Source of the DNA: Rhodocyclaceae bacterium
GTDB taxonomy: Bacteria > Pseudomonadota > Gammaproteobacteria > Burkholderiales > Rhodocyclaceae
DNA: 64,000 nt
Assembly (NCBI GenBank): GCA_016721505.1
Contig: JADKHX010000012.1
Location: forward strand, 92,027-156,026
Direction: 5' to 3'
The position numbers were made by a program, and so were the translations under genes. Positions 26,295 to 35,175 of the stretch are shown here, piece by piece. The notes beneath the pieces are model-generated. The model did no database searches. It had not been told where the DNA came from and saw only the letters and a program-made list of their open reading frames with translations. Position 1 is the stretch's first letter. Every line of letters starts with the position of its first letter.

Positions 26295-28169
26295 TCAAAG
26301 CACCACCTGCCCACCCAGTTCCACCACGCGATTTGCGGGGAGACCGAAGTAGCTAACCACGCTGCCGGCATTTCTGAACATGCCGACGAAAATCTTTTGT
26401 CGCCAGAATGACATCGCCGAATCCATGCTCGGAATCAAGGTCTCGCGGCCTATGAAATAGGAAGTGTCCATCACTTCGAAACTCAGACCGTCCTCGCAGC
26501 ACCATTCGAGCGCGTCGGGCAGATTGATCGTTTCCATGAAGCCGTAGAAAACTTTGACTTGCCAGAATCCATCGGCCAGGCTAGTCACCAACACACGGTG
26601 TGAATCGGTCAGGCGCGGCGTATCGAGAATATTCACCGCGACCAGCACCACGCGTTCGTGCAGTGCTTTGAAGTGCTTCAAACTATGCAGCATGGCATGC
26701 GGAACTTTATCGGGATTTGATGTCAAGAAAATCGCCGTGCCGGGTGTGCGCGGCACGTCTTCCACACCTTTGATGAAGCTGTTGATATCCACCGCATCGG
26801 CGGCTTGGCGCTGGCTTAGCATGTCGCGGCCGCGCTTCCAGGTGGTCAGTAAGAGGAATACGCCGATACCAAAAACCAGCGGGAACCAACCGCCATCTTG
26901 AATCTTGACAGTGTTGGCGGCGAAGAATGCGATATCAATAATGACGAACGCCGTGCAACCCAACAGCGCACGCCACAGCGGCCAGCCCCACACGTAGCGG
27001 GCAACGAAAAATGCCAGTAAGTCGGTGATCAGCATGGTGCCGGTAACGGCGATGCCATAGGCCGCCGCGAGGTTGGTCGAGCTACCAAAACCAACCACCA
27101 GGGCAATCACCGCCACCAGCAAAAACCAATTGATACCCGGCAAATAAATTTGCCCAATCTGTTTATCCGACGTATGGCTAATCGCCATGCGTGGCGCGAA
27201 ACCAAGCTGTATCGCTTGCTGCGTAATCGAGAATGCGCCGGTGATAACAGCTTGCGAGGCGATCACCGTGGCCGCAGTGGCGAGTAAGACCATGGGGTAC
27301 AAAAACCAATCGGGCGCAAGCAGATAGAAGGGATTTGAAATAGCGCTGGGTTCGCGCAGTAACAGCGCACCTTGGCCAAAATAATTCAGTAGCAGCGACG
27401 GCAAGGCCAGCATAAACCAACCGATTTGAATCGGCTTGCGGCCAAAATGCCCCATGTCGGCATACAGCGCTTCGGCACCGGTCAGCGCCAGTACGGCAGC
27501 GCCGAGCGCAAAAAATCCTAGCAGTCGATTGGTCTCAAAAAAGTGCAGCGCATATGACGGATCGAGCGCGCGCAAGATGTCGGGACTGGCTGTAATGCTA
27601 TTGATGCCGAGCACGCCTATGGTCAAGAACCAGGCCACGACTATCGGCCCAAAAAATTTACCAACCGCTGCTGTGCCGTGGCGTTGCACTGCGAACAGCA
27701 AGACCAAAATCACGATGGAAATCGGCAACACATAGGGCTTGAAAGTGGGTGTCGCCACTTCCAATCCTTCGACTGCCGAGAGCACAGAAATCGCCGGTGT
27801 AATCACGCCGTCGCCATAAAAAAGTGCCGCACCGAACAAACCCAACATCATAATAGTCGTGCGCTTGGGTGAGCCTTGCGTCATCGGTCGTAAGGCCATC
27901 GCCATCAAGGCCATGATGCCGCCTTCACCTTTGTTATCGGCGCGCGTCATAAAGCTCACATATTTGAGACTGACCACCAGCATCAGTGACCAGAAGAAAA
28001 ATGAAAGTATGCCGAACACATTGTCTGGCGTAATCGGCACCGGATGGTGCGCGCCACCGAAAACTTCTTTGAGCGCATACAAAGGACTAGTGCCGATGTC
28101 GCCATAGACAACGCCGAGCGCCGCCAAGGAAAGCACGGCTAAATTTTTATTGCTGGTGGGAGTGGACAT
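26295..28169 (-). CDS. kup: Low-affinity potassium transporter Kup
   Basis: A 624-aa KUP/HAK/KT potassium-proton symporter. N-terminal signature LAVLSLAALGVVYGDIGTSPLYALKEVF, about twelve membrane segments and a cytoplasmic C-terminal domain (VPRTPGTAIFLTSNPDKVPHAMLHSLKHFKALHE). Full family length. It starts 30 bp after the kdpE-like gene and is probably in the same transcript, which suggests regulation of K+ uptake by that two-component system. Confidence 0.95.
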   Translation of the reverse strand: MSTPTSNKNLAVLSLAALGVVYGDIGTSPLYALKEVFGGAHHPVPITPDNVFGILSFFFWSLMLVVSLKYVSFMTRADNKGEGGIMALMAMALRPMTQGSPKRTTIMMLGLFGAALFYGDGVITPAISVLSAVEGLEVATPTFKPYVLPISIVILVLLFAVQRHGTAAVGKFFGPIVVAWFLTIGVLGINSITASPDILRALDPSYALHFFETNRLLGFFALGAAVLALTGAEALYADMGHFGRKPIQIGWFMLALPSLLLNYFGQGALLLREPSAISNPFYLLAPDWFLYPMVLLATAATVIASQAVITGAFSITQQAIQLGFAPRMAISHTSDKQIGQIYLPGINWFLLVAVIALVVGFGSSTNLAAAYGIAVTGTMLITDLLAFFVARYVWGWPLWRALLGCTAFVIIDIAFFAANTVKIQDGGWFPLVFGIGVFLLLTTWKRGRDMLSQRQAADAVDINSFIKGVEDVPRTPGTAIFLTSNPDKVPHAMLHSLKHFKALHERVVLVAVNILDTPRLTDSHRVLVTSLADGFWQVKVFYGFMETINLPDALEWCCEDGLSFEVMDTSYFIGRETLIPSMDSAMSFWRQKIFVGMFRNAGSVVSYFGLPANRVVELGGQVVL

Positions 28170-28199
28170 AGTGTGGAGTGAAGATTTGTAAATTGTGAT

Positions 28200-28898
28200 T
28201 CACGACTGAAAGCGATAGCCGACACCGGTTTCAGTCAGAAAATATTTTGGCTGGGTCGGATCGGCCTCTAGTTTTTGTCGCAGCCGACCGAGATAAATGC
28301 GCAAGTAGTGGCCTTGCTCGGCGTAGCCTGCGCCCCATACTTCTCGCATCAAATGACTATGCGTCAGCACTTTGCCGTTGCTGGCGAGCATCACGGCGAG
28401 CAGGCGATATTCGATTTTGGTCAGATGAATTTCAACGCCATCGCGGTGGACAATGCGACGCGAAAGGTCGACATGAACGTCGCCGAATTCATAACACGGG
28501 GTCGCGTCAAAGCCTTGCCCGTGGCGGCGGAGCAGGGCGCGCACGCGGGCGAGCAATTCACCGATACCAAATGGTTTGGACAAATAATCATCCGCACCGG
28601 CATCCAGCGCGCCGATTTTGTCGTCTTCACCGCTGCGCGCCGAGAGTATCAGCACCGGCACTTTGGACCAGGTGCGCAGCTCGCGAATAAAGTCGATGCC
28701 GCTCATGTCGGGCAAGCCCAAATCGAGCAACACCAAGTCGACTTCTTCGCTCGCCACCTGCCGTAGCCCGTCGACTGCGTTGGCGGATTCGCTGCACACA
28801 CAAGCCTCGCGGCGTAGCGCATCGCAAACGAAGCGCCGTATCTGCGGCTCGTCTTCGATCACCAATACGTGTGCCGTAGTCGTACTCTTGGCACTCAT
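28200..28898 (-). CDS. kdpE: KdpE-type response regulator
   Basis: A 232-aa OmpR-family regulator. Start at ATG 28898 (MSAKSTTTAHVLVIEDEPQIRRFV), which overlaps the upstream kinase stop by ATGA. Receiver with Asp59 (LVLLDLGLPDMSGIDFI) and KPFGIGELLARVRA; winged helix with LTKIEYRLLAVMLASNGKVLTH and KYFLTETGVGYRF, all typical of KdpE. No kdpFABC genes in the window; kup follows instead. Confidence 0.9.
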   Translation of the reverse strand: MSAKSTTTAHVLVIEDEPQIRRFVCDALRREACVCSESANAVDGLRQVASEEVDLVLLDLGLPDMSGIDFIRELRTWSKVPVLILSARSGEDDKIGALDAGADDYLSKPFGIGELLARVRALLRRHGQGFDATPCYEFGDVHVDLSRRIVHRDGVEIHLTKIEYRLLAVMLASNGKVLTHSHLMREVWGAGYAEQGHYLRIYLGRLRQKLEADPTQPKYFLTETGVGYRFQS

Positions 28899-30457
28899 AC
28901 ACTGGCCTCTTCCGAAATTGCCGGTGGCACACCAAGTGGTAGCGTGAAGCGCACGCACGCACGGTTACACCCACCCTCGGCGCAATTCTCGGCAACGATA
29001 GTGCCTTCATGCGCCAGTACTACTGCCTTGCAAATCGCCAGTCCCATGCCGGTGCCGCTCACTGACGAGTTGTGTTCACCGCGAACAAAAAGTTCAAATA
29101 CTTCATCGAGTCGATCAGGCGGAAAGCCGACGCCATCATTGCACACGCTGACTTCCAAAAACCCATCTTGGGTACGCGCCGACAAATGAATCCTGGCACC
29201 GGTCGCGGAATATTTCACGGCGTTTTCGAGCAGATTGCAGACCACGCGTTCCATCAACACGGCATCAAAATTGAGCAAGGGCAAATCGCGCGGCAGCTCT
29301 ATTGTCAAGGCGCGATTGGCCAGCAGACCAGCCAGCAAACGGGTGCTTGAACCGATGATTTCTTCAAACGGTTGCCATTGCCGATTGAGCTTCACCTGTC
29401 CGTTTTTCAGCCGCGCCATCTCCAGCAGATTCGACAAAAGCCTGTGCATCGCATGCGCTTGATCGCGGATGATGGTAGCTGTTTCCGAGGCCGCATCATC
29501 CAATGACGGTGAGCTTTGCACCAGCGTATCGGCAAGGCCAACCAGCGTGGTGAGTGGCGTGCGTAAATCGTGCGAGAGCGATGACAAAATCGAATTTCGC
29601 AAGCGCTCGGCGGCCACCTGAAGCGCACTCTGGTGGGCAGCTTCGGCGTGATGAAGGCGCTCGACAGTCATCGCCACCAAGGACGCGACAGCTTCGAGCA
29701 ATGGTCGATGCATACGGATAGCGTCGACATCGCTGGTCTGTGGTGTCACTGCAAGCACGCCATGAACTTTCACAAATTCGTGCGTTGGCGCAGCCAGTGG
29801 CAAAAAGATGATCGCCACACCCATACCGGCCAGAGTATCGGTCTCGACAATCATTTGTTGCGCAAAAGCCGAGTGCGCGAAGCTCTGTTCCATGCGGCCC
29901 AAATGATGCTTGCCGTATTCGTGAAAAGTGGTCTCGGCGTTGCCAGTCACACTAGTGTCAGCAACCAACAAGGTGACATCAAAGTCAATATCGTGAAGAA
30001 AAGTTTCCGCCGTGGCGGTGACTTGCTCCATCGTCAAACTCGCGCCAAGATCGCGCGCCAAGTCATACAGCGCAAACGTTTGCCGCTCCCGCATCTGCGC
30101 CGCCTGCGTGCGCTCGGCCACACGCGCGACCAAATGCGAAGTGATCAGCCCGACCACCAACATCACCGCGAAAGTCACCAAATATTGCACATCAGCAACC
30201 GCGAAAGACAGATGTGGCAAGACAAAGAAAAAGTCGAACAAAGCCACATTAAGAAACGCCGCAAGAATGGCCGGCCCGCGACCCAAGGTGACAGCAGTCA
30301 CAAATACCGCGAGCAAAAACAACATCACGATGTTGGCCACATCAAGCTGATCCCGCACCGGCAGCGCAATCAGCGTTGTCACCACGCACAGCGCAACAGC
30401 CAGCGAAAAGCGCGTGCCTTGCGATTTGTGGGAGAGCATTTTGTTCATCATCGACAT
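28895..30457 (-). CDS. KdpD-like sensor kinase lacking the N-terminal KdpD domain
   Basis: A 520-aa sensor kinase. It opens with four closely packed membrane segments of the DUF4118 type (about 17-110: FSLAVALCVVTTLIAL; NIVMLFLLAVFVTAV; AAFLNVALFDFFFVLP; YLVTFAVMLVVGLI), then a GAF-like region (about 130-265), HisKA with His296 (SSLSHDLRTPL) and an ATPase domain (VSGTGMGLAICKAVVLAHEG). Classical KdpD is about 890 aa and has an N-terminal KdpD ATP-binding domain plus a USP domain; both are absent, and the start sits behind a good GAAGG site, so this is a natural short form rather than a truncation. Confidence 0.9.
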   Translation of the reverse strand: MSMMNKMLSHKSQGTRFSLAVALCVVTTLIALPVRDQLDVANIVMLFLLAVFVTAVTLGRGPAILAAFLNVALFDFFFVLPHLSFAVADVQYLVTFAVMLVVGLITSHLVARVAERTQAAQMRERQTFALYDLARDLGASLTMEQVTATAETFLHDIDFDVTLLVADTSVTGNAETTFHEYGKHHLGRMEQSFAHSAFAQQMIVETDTLAGMGVAIIFLPLAAPTHEFVKVHGVLAVTPQTSDVDAIRMHRPLLEAVASLVAMTVERLHHAEAAHQSALQVAAERLRNSILSSLSHDLRTPLTTLVGLADTLVQSSPSLDDAASETATIIRDQAHAMHRLLSNLLEMARLKNGQVKLNRQWQPFEEIIGSSTRLLAGLLANRALTIELPRDLPLLNFDAVLMERVVCNLLENAVKYSATGARIHLSARTQDGFLEVSVCNDGVGFPPDRLDEVFELFVRGEHNSSVSGTGMGLAICKAVVLAHEGTIVAENCAEGGCNRACVRFTLPLGVPPAISEEASV

Positions 30458-30556
30458 TCGTTACCTTCAACCGATGGGAGAAGTTTCCTATGCGCGATGT
30501 AAAAACGGTGTAAATATTGGAATGTGGGCGAGCGTGCTGAATTAGACAACTAGGTG

Positions 30557-30584
30557 ACGGCGTGTTGTCAGCACCAACTGGTGA
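30557..30584 (+). repeat. Dispersed repeat, copy 5
   Basis: Intergenic copy upstream of the kdpD-like gene; variant with TTGTCAGC and a CTGGTGA end. Confidence 0.85.
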
Positions 30585-30888
30585 GATTTGAGGTCGCGCT
30601 TACTTCATAGGTAAACCGTTGTCTGTCCCCTATTGTTTCGCTGACGCGTCAATACTTCTGCACAAAAAATGCTCGCAAGTGAAAGCATAAGTCTTATCAG
30701 AGGTTAGCTAAATCTAGCGCACCCGAAACCAGACAGTGACTACCGGCAATGGATGCGATGAGCTTGAGTCCCTACAACCGACCCACGTTACGCAGAAATC
30801 ATATCAGTCTTCGCATACCCAATCGCATTTTGATGTACAGCGTGTTGAGCAAGACCCGCTTCCCCTCTGAGCCGCCGAGTTTCGTAGG

Positions 30889-31070
30889 CTTGTCCCGGGA
30901 ATTCCAGTCGCGTTGTCCGAGCGGGTTTCATCGCGAGTTTAGCGACTGGCCGGGACAAGGCTGTGGAACTCGGGTAGCCCGCAGGGCCGGGGAAGGGGGC
31001 GCGTTTCTTTGGTTCTATTCTTGCCGCGCAGCAAGAAAGAACTCGGCTGTCGGGCCGAGTCCCGACTCGG
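30889..31070. repeat. Hairpin-rich intergenic element
   Basis: Three nested or serial palindromes. A long stem pairs CTTGTCCCGG (30889-30898) with CCGGGACAAG (30950-30959) and CCAGTCGC (30904-30911) with GCGACTGG (30942-30949). A second pairs GTTCTATTCTTGC (31012-31024) with GCAAGAAAGAAC (31031-31042). A third is CCGAGTC-CC-GACTCGG (31055-31070). The middle hairpin resembles a widespread intergenic element in beta/gammaproteobacteria. It may be a structured RNA or a non-autonomous mobile element. Confidence 0.7.
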
Positions 31071-31113
31071 ACGTCGAACGATCAACTAGTCACATCGGAA
31101 AAAACATCTATCA

Positions 31114-31141
31114 ACGGCGTACCACCAGCACCAACTGGCAA
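31114..31141 (+). repeat. Dispersed repeat, copy 6
   Basis: Intergenic copy about 95 bp before the lipase-like gene; variant with ACCACCAGC. Confidence 0.87.
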
Positions 31142-31235
31142 GATTTGCGTGCTATCCCGCCTCAAATTGCAGCTTAAAATTGCGCTCATTGAATCATGAT
31201 GTGACTAATCCACGAACGCAGCGGAGCAAAACCTA

Positions 31236-32051
31236 ATGACCACTCGACATACTCACACCGGCCGCCCGCATGGGGCGCATACCGCGATTGAATTTCGTGC
31301 ATTTTTTGAGGCCATGTCGCTACCGTGGGCGCTGCCATGGCTGCTACGAGCCCCGCGTGGCGATGGCCATCCGGTGCTGTTACTGCCCGGCTTTATGGCC
31401 GGTGATGTCTCGATGATCGCGCTGGAAATTTTCCTGCGCAATCGTGGCTATGACGTTTCAACATGGGGATTTGGCCGCAACATTGGCTTCCAGCCCAAGC
31501 ACGCCAAAGCACTGGAGCAGAAAATTCGCTACATGCATTACAAGACCGGCAAGAAAGTCAGTCTCGTTGGTTGGAGTCTCGGTGGCGTTTTTTCCTTGTA
31601 TGGGGCGCATCAGGCACCGGAATGCGTGCGTAGTGTCATTACCCTCGGCAGCCCGGTCAGTACTGACGCTTCAGGCGAACGTAACGTTCCACGATTCTTG
31701 AAAGCGATGTACAGATTGGTCGCCCATCCGATGGGAACAATGGTGCATCAAAACCGGCCGGAAGGAAAGTTGCTGACGCGCGGTGCAACATTGACGACGC
31801 CCTTATCGTGTCTCTATGGCATCGGCGATGGCGTCGTTCCACCCCAGGAGGCAACCATCGATGGCAACCCTACGCTGCACGAAAATATTCGCGTGCCGGC
31901 CAGTCACCTTGGCATGGGCTTCAATCCGATGGTGATGTGGATTGTCGCCGACCGCCTTGCACAAGCCGAAGGGCAGTGGCGGCCATTCGAGCCGTCAGGC
32001 GTCTCGGCTTTCGTATACCGGACACTAACGCACGAGCTACTGCCAGTTTAG
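31236..32051 (+). CDS. Lipase-like alpha/beta hydrolase
   Basis: A 271-aa alpha/beta hydrolase. HPVLLLPGFMAGD is the oxyanion region, VGWSLGGVFSLY the nucleophile elbow (Ser in GWSLGG); VVPPQEATIDGNP and ASHLGMGFNP supply candidate acid and His. Likely an esterase or lipase acting on acyl esters, which fits the adjacent wax ester synthase. Its last 131 bases overlap the 3' end of that gene on the opposite strand. Confidence 0.86.
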   Translation: MTTRHTHTGRPHGAHTAIEFRAFFEAMSLPWALPWLLRAPRGDGHPVLLLPGFMAGDVSMIALEIFLRNRGYDVSTWGFGRNIGFQPKHAKALEQKIRYMHYKTGKKVSLVGWSLGGVFSLYGAHQAPECVRSVITLGSPVSTDASGERNVPRFLKAMYRLVAHPMGTMVHQNRPEGKLLTRGATLTTPLSCLYGIGDGVVPPQEATIDGNPTLHENIRVPASHLGMGFNPMVMWIVADRLAQAEGQWRPFEPSGVSAFVYRTLTHELLPV

Positions 32052-33525
32052 GAGCTTGCGCCGGCTTCGCCTTCTTGGCGGGCCGGGGCGCCTTCGGGCG
32101 TTTCGCGGCTGGCATGGTCGCCAAGGCCAAATATTCCTGGAAACTATCGCGAATACATTGGCTGAACACTTCCGGGTCGGGCATTAAATAACGATCCGAC
32201 GTTGGCGAGATCACAATGCGTCCGTCATAACTGGTAACCGCCATCACTAAACCCATGCCGTCGTGTATCGGCATGATGGCCGAGAAATAAGTCATCCGCG
32301 CACCATTCAAATACACCGGCTTGGCCGACCCTGGCACATTGGTAATAGTGCAATTGGCCAAAGGCATGCGTACGCCACCTTCGGTAGCGGCGCGCGCCAA
32401 CATCTTGCTGGCCAACGCCAGCGTCGCCGATGGTGCGTGCCGTGCAATGTCGGTCAATTCGCTTGCCTCAATCGCTTGCGCCATTACGTCAGATGACGAA
32501 GTTCGATGTTGAATTATTCTCAGCCGATCGACAGGGTCGTCAACGTCGGTCGCCAGGCTTACGCGCAGCCACGACACATCGGGTCGAGCATTTGCGGCTT
32601 TGTCAGCAGCGCGCACATAAACCGGCGCGACGGCATTCAAACTGTTGGCCGGCAATTCATCGTGCAAGGCCAAATAGCGACGCAAAGCACCGCCGCAAAC
32701 GGCCAACACTGCATCGTTAATCGTCGCGTGCGGAACCAGATGGGTGACGGCCTTGAACTCGCTGACCATGAAGCGCCGCGTGTCGAACACGCGATACGGC
32801 GAGACCACGGAATTGAATCGCGTCGAAGTCATGAACTCTGGTTTGAGCACCATATCCTTGACGAAATTCAGTGCGACCGGCGCGAGGCGGCTTAAGGCGC
32901 GATTAAATGGCCGACCCATTTCAAACGGTGAATGTATGGACTTGGATATGCCGTGCATCAGCAAGGACAGAATGCCCGGCGGCGATTCGGGGAACCACGG
33001 CTTAGGCGGCTCGACCGCTGGCGGAATGGGCGACAAGTCGTGCAACAACATCGAGATTTCGCTGCCGTGTTCGACATCAATCGCGGCATGATGAATTTTT
33101 ATGATCAGCGCGAAACTACCGGCGGGCAAATCGATAAAACTATCCAGCCCTTCCATCACGTAAATCTCCCACAGCGGGCGATTCATATCAAGCGGACGGG
33201 CGTGGATTCGGGAAGCCTGAATGCAAAATTGCCGCCAATCGCCGGGCTTGGGCAGTGCGACATGACGGACGTGGTATTCCAAATCGAAATTCTCGTCTTC
33301 TATCCAATACGGGTAGTCGAGTTCGAGCGGTGCATGAAGTAATTTGCTGCGAAAAATTGGCGAACGATCCAGTCGACTTTCAATATGCGCCATGATGCTT
33401 TTGAAACGCACGATGCCACCTGGTGCGGTCGACTGATCATAAATTTGGATCAGTGTGACGTTGGAGTTGGCGTGGGTTGAATCGGAATACAAAAAGCTGG
33501 CATCGTGACCACTAAGCTGACGCAT
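31921..33525 (-). CDS. Wax ester synthase / diacylglycerol acyltransferase (WS/DGAT)
   Basis: A 534-aa bifunctional acyltransferase making wax esters or triacylglycerol storage lipid. Start at ATG 33525 behind GAGAGAGG (MRQLSGHDASFLYSDSTHANSNV). Active-site HHxxxD is His145-His146-Asp150 (IKIHHAAIDVEHG); the usual Gly after Asp is Val here. PLANCTITNVPGSAKPVYLNGA is the second conserved block. A Lys/Pro/Ala-rich C-terminal tail of about 60 residues (AAKRPKAPRPAKKAKPAQAPK) is unusual, and part of it is what overlaps the hydrolase gene. Confidence 0.92.
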   Translation of the reverse strand: MRQLSGHDASFLYSDSTHANSNVTLIQIYDQSTAPGGIVRFKSIMAHIESRLDRSPIFRSKLLHAPLELDYPYWIEDENFDLEYHVRHVALPKPGDWRQFCIQASRIHARPLDMNRPLWEIYVMEGLDSFIDLPAGSFALIIKIHHAAIDVEHGSEISMLLHDLSPIPPAVEPPKPWFPESPPGILSLLMHGISKSIHSPFEMGRPFNRALSRLAPVALNFVKDMVLKPEFMTSTRFNSVVSPYRVFDTRRFMVSEFKAVTHLVPHATINDAVLAVCGGALRRYLALHDELPANSLNAVAPVYVRAADKAANARPDVSWLRVSLATDVDDPVDRLRIIQHRTSSSDVMAQAIEASELTDIARHAPSATLALASKMLARAATEGGVRMPLANCTITNVPGSAKPVYLNGARMTYFSAIMPIHDGMGLVMAVTSYDGRIVISPTSDRYLMPDPEVFSQCIRDSFQEYLALATMPAAKRPKAPRPAKKAKPAQAPKLAVARALVSGIRKPRRLTARMAATALRLVQGGRRQSTSPSD

Positions 33526-33559
33526 GTGAACCTCTCTCAAATAATGTGCCGCTGTTGTT

Positions 33560-35038
33560 CTATTTAGCAAACTCCATCGCACTGTCCTCAACCGAACCAA
33601 ACTTTAGCGACAGAATGTCCAGCGGATAGTTTTGATAGAGCTTCCATGGCCGCTTTGATCCCTGCTTTGGAAATTTGTCCATGGCGCGCTGAAAATAGCC
33701 CGACGAAAAATCCACCCACGGTTCGGGTAACACGGTCGGGTCATTGAAGCGCGGCGTGCACTGCCGCGTGCCGGTCTTGTCCATATGTTTTATCAAACGA
33801 CATACATAGTCGCAAATCAAATCGACTTTCAAGGTCCACGACGCATTGGTGTAGCCAAAGGCCGAGGCAAGATTCGGCACACCGCTATACATCATGCCTT
33901 TGTAACCGGTGGTTTTGGACATGTCTATCGTCACCCCATCGACCACAATCCGCATGCCGCCAAGCACCACCAAATTTAGTCCCGTCGCGCTGACGATCAA
34001 GTCGGCTGGCAAATGCACGCCGGATTTCAAGTTGATCCCGGTCTCGGTAAAAGTATCTATCGTATCGGTGGCAATCGAAGCGCTGCCGTTTTTCAGTGCG
34101 GTGAACAAATCCGCATCCGGCACCAAGCACATGCGTTGCTCCCACGGTTTGTAGTGCGGTGTGAAGTGTGGCGCGAGGTTGTAATCCGGCCCCATGACTT
34201 TTTGCAATTCACCAAAAATAGCTTTCTTGGCGACTTCAGGTTTGCGTCGACACAGGCTAAAAATATACATCGTGAATAGCACGCGCCACCAACGATTGAT
34301 TGCGTAAGCCACCTTAGCTGGCAACACGCGGCGCAACCAATTAGCCAGAGGATCTTCGGAAGGGCGCGAGACCATGTAAGTCGGTGAACGTTGCAGCATG
34401 GTCACGTGCGAGGCTTTTTTGGCAATCTCAGGCAACAGCGTTACCGCCGTGGCACCACTGCCAATGATGACGACGCGCTTGTTGGTGTAGTCAATATCCT
34501 CGGTCCATTTTTGCGGATGCACGAGGCGTCCGGTGAAGCGTTCCACGCCGGGAAATTCAGGCGTGTAGCCTTTTTCGTGATTGAAATAACCGCTGCACAT
34601 GAACAAAAATTTGCAGCTGAGATGGGTCGTATCAAGCTGTCCAGTAGTGAAATCTTTGCGCTCAATTTCAACTGTCCATTTGGCGTCTGTGCTATCCCAA
34701 GACGCTTGCAGCACGCGATGACCAAAGCGAATTTTTTTGTCAATCTCAGCTTCCGTCGCCGTGTCGCGTACGTATTTCAAAATCGACGGACCATCGGCGA
34801 TGACCTTGGCTTCTACCCATGGCCGAAAGGCATAACCCAAAGTGAACATGTCCGAATCGGAGCGTATGCCCGGATAGCGAAATAGATTCCAGGTGCCACC
34901 GATAGCATCAGTGCTTTCCAAAATCGCGTAGGACTTGTCGGGGCAATTGGCCTGTAAATGGTAGCCCGCACCAATGCCAGAAAGCCCTGCACCGACCACC
35001 AACACATCAAAATGCTCAACCGTCATTTGGATATCCAT
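33560..35038 (-). CDS. Flavin-containing (Baeyer-Villiger-type) monooxygenase
   Basis: A 492-aa FAD/NADPH monooxygenase. FAD site GAGLSG (16-21), Baeyer-Villiger fingerprint FTGRLVHPQKW (168-178), NADPH site GSGATA (193-198). It should turn ketones into esters or lactones, or oxidise heteroatoms. The next gene downstream is the wax ester synthase, 34 bp away; together with the hydrolase this hints at ester metabolism. An alternative start lies four codons downstream. Confidence 0.9.
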   Translation of the reverse strand: MDIQMTVEHFDVLVVGAGLSGIGAGYHLQANCPDKSYAILESTDAIGGTWNLFRYPGIRSDSDMFTLGYAFRPWVEAKVIADGPSILKYVRDTATEAEIDKKIRFGHRVLQASWDSTDAKWTVEIERKDFTTGQLDTTHLSCKFLFMCSGYFNHEKGYTPEFPGVERFTGRLVHPQKWTEDIDYTNKRVVIIGSGATAVTLLPEIAKKASHVTMLQRSPTYMVSRPSEDPLANWLRRVLPAKVAYAINRWWRVLFTMYIFSLCRRKPEVAKKAIFGELQKVMGPDYNLAPHFTPHYKPWEQRMCLVPDADLFTALKNGSASIATDTIDTFTETGINLKSGVHLPADLIVSATGLNLVVLGGMRIVVDGVTIDMSKTTGYKGMMYSGVPNLASAFGYTNASWTLKVDLICDYVCRLIKHMDKTGTRQCTPRFNDPTVLPEPWVDFSSGYFQRAMDKFPKQGSKRPWKLYQNYPLDILSLKFGSVEDSAMEFAK

Positions 35039-35096
35039 TTATCACTTTTTGTGGTTGGTATCTTATCAGCCGAAGCTATCAACCAAGGCTAATTCT

Positions 35097-35148
35097 CGCC
35101 AGTTGGTGCTGGCGAGGGACTGGCCCGTTAATCGGCCACACGCCGTCG
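35097..35148 (-). repeat. Dispersed repeat, copy 7, interrupted by about 23 bp
   Basis: Left part CGCCAGTTGGTGCTGG and right part CCACACGCCGT match copy 4, but 23 bases (35113-35135) lie between them. It sits between the monooxygenase start and the CoA hydrolase stop. Confidence 0.75.
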
Positions 35149-35175
35149 ATAACGCGTTCCATCGCATCAAGTATT

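Larger units (their letters stand above)
30585..31235. other. Long non-coding stretch with strong secondary structure
   Basis: About 650 bp without a credible gene (a 142-codon plus-strand frame here runs through the hairpins and a repeat copy and has no homology I recognise). It holds the hairpin-rich element at 30889-31070 and a repeat copy at 31114. Confidence 0.6.

Noticed and set aside
30749..31177. 142-codon plus-strand reading frame
   Set aside because: It runs through three hairpins and a dispersed repeat copy; the protein has no recognisable order and no ribosome site.
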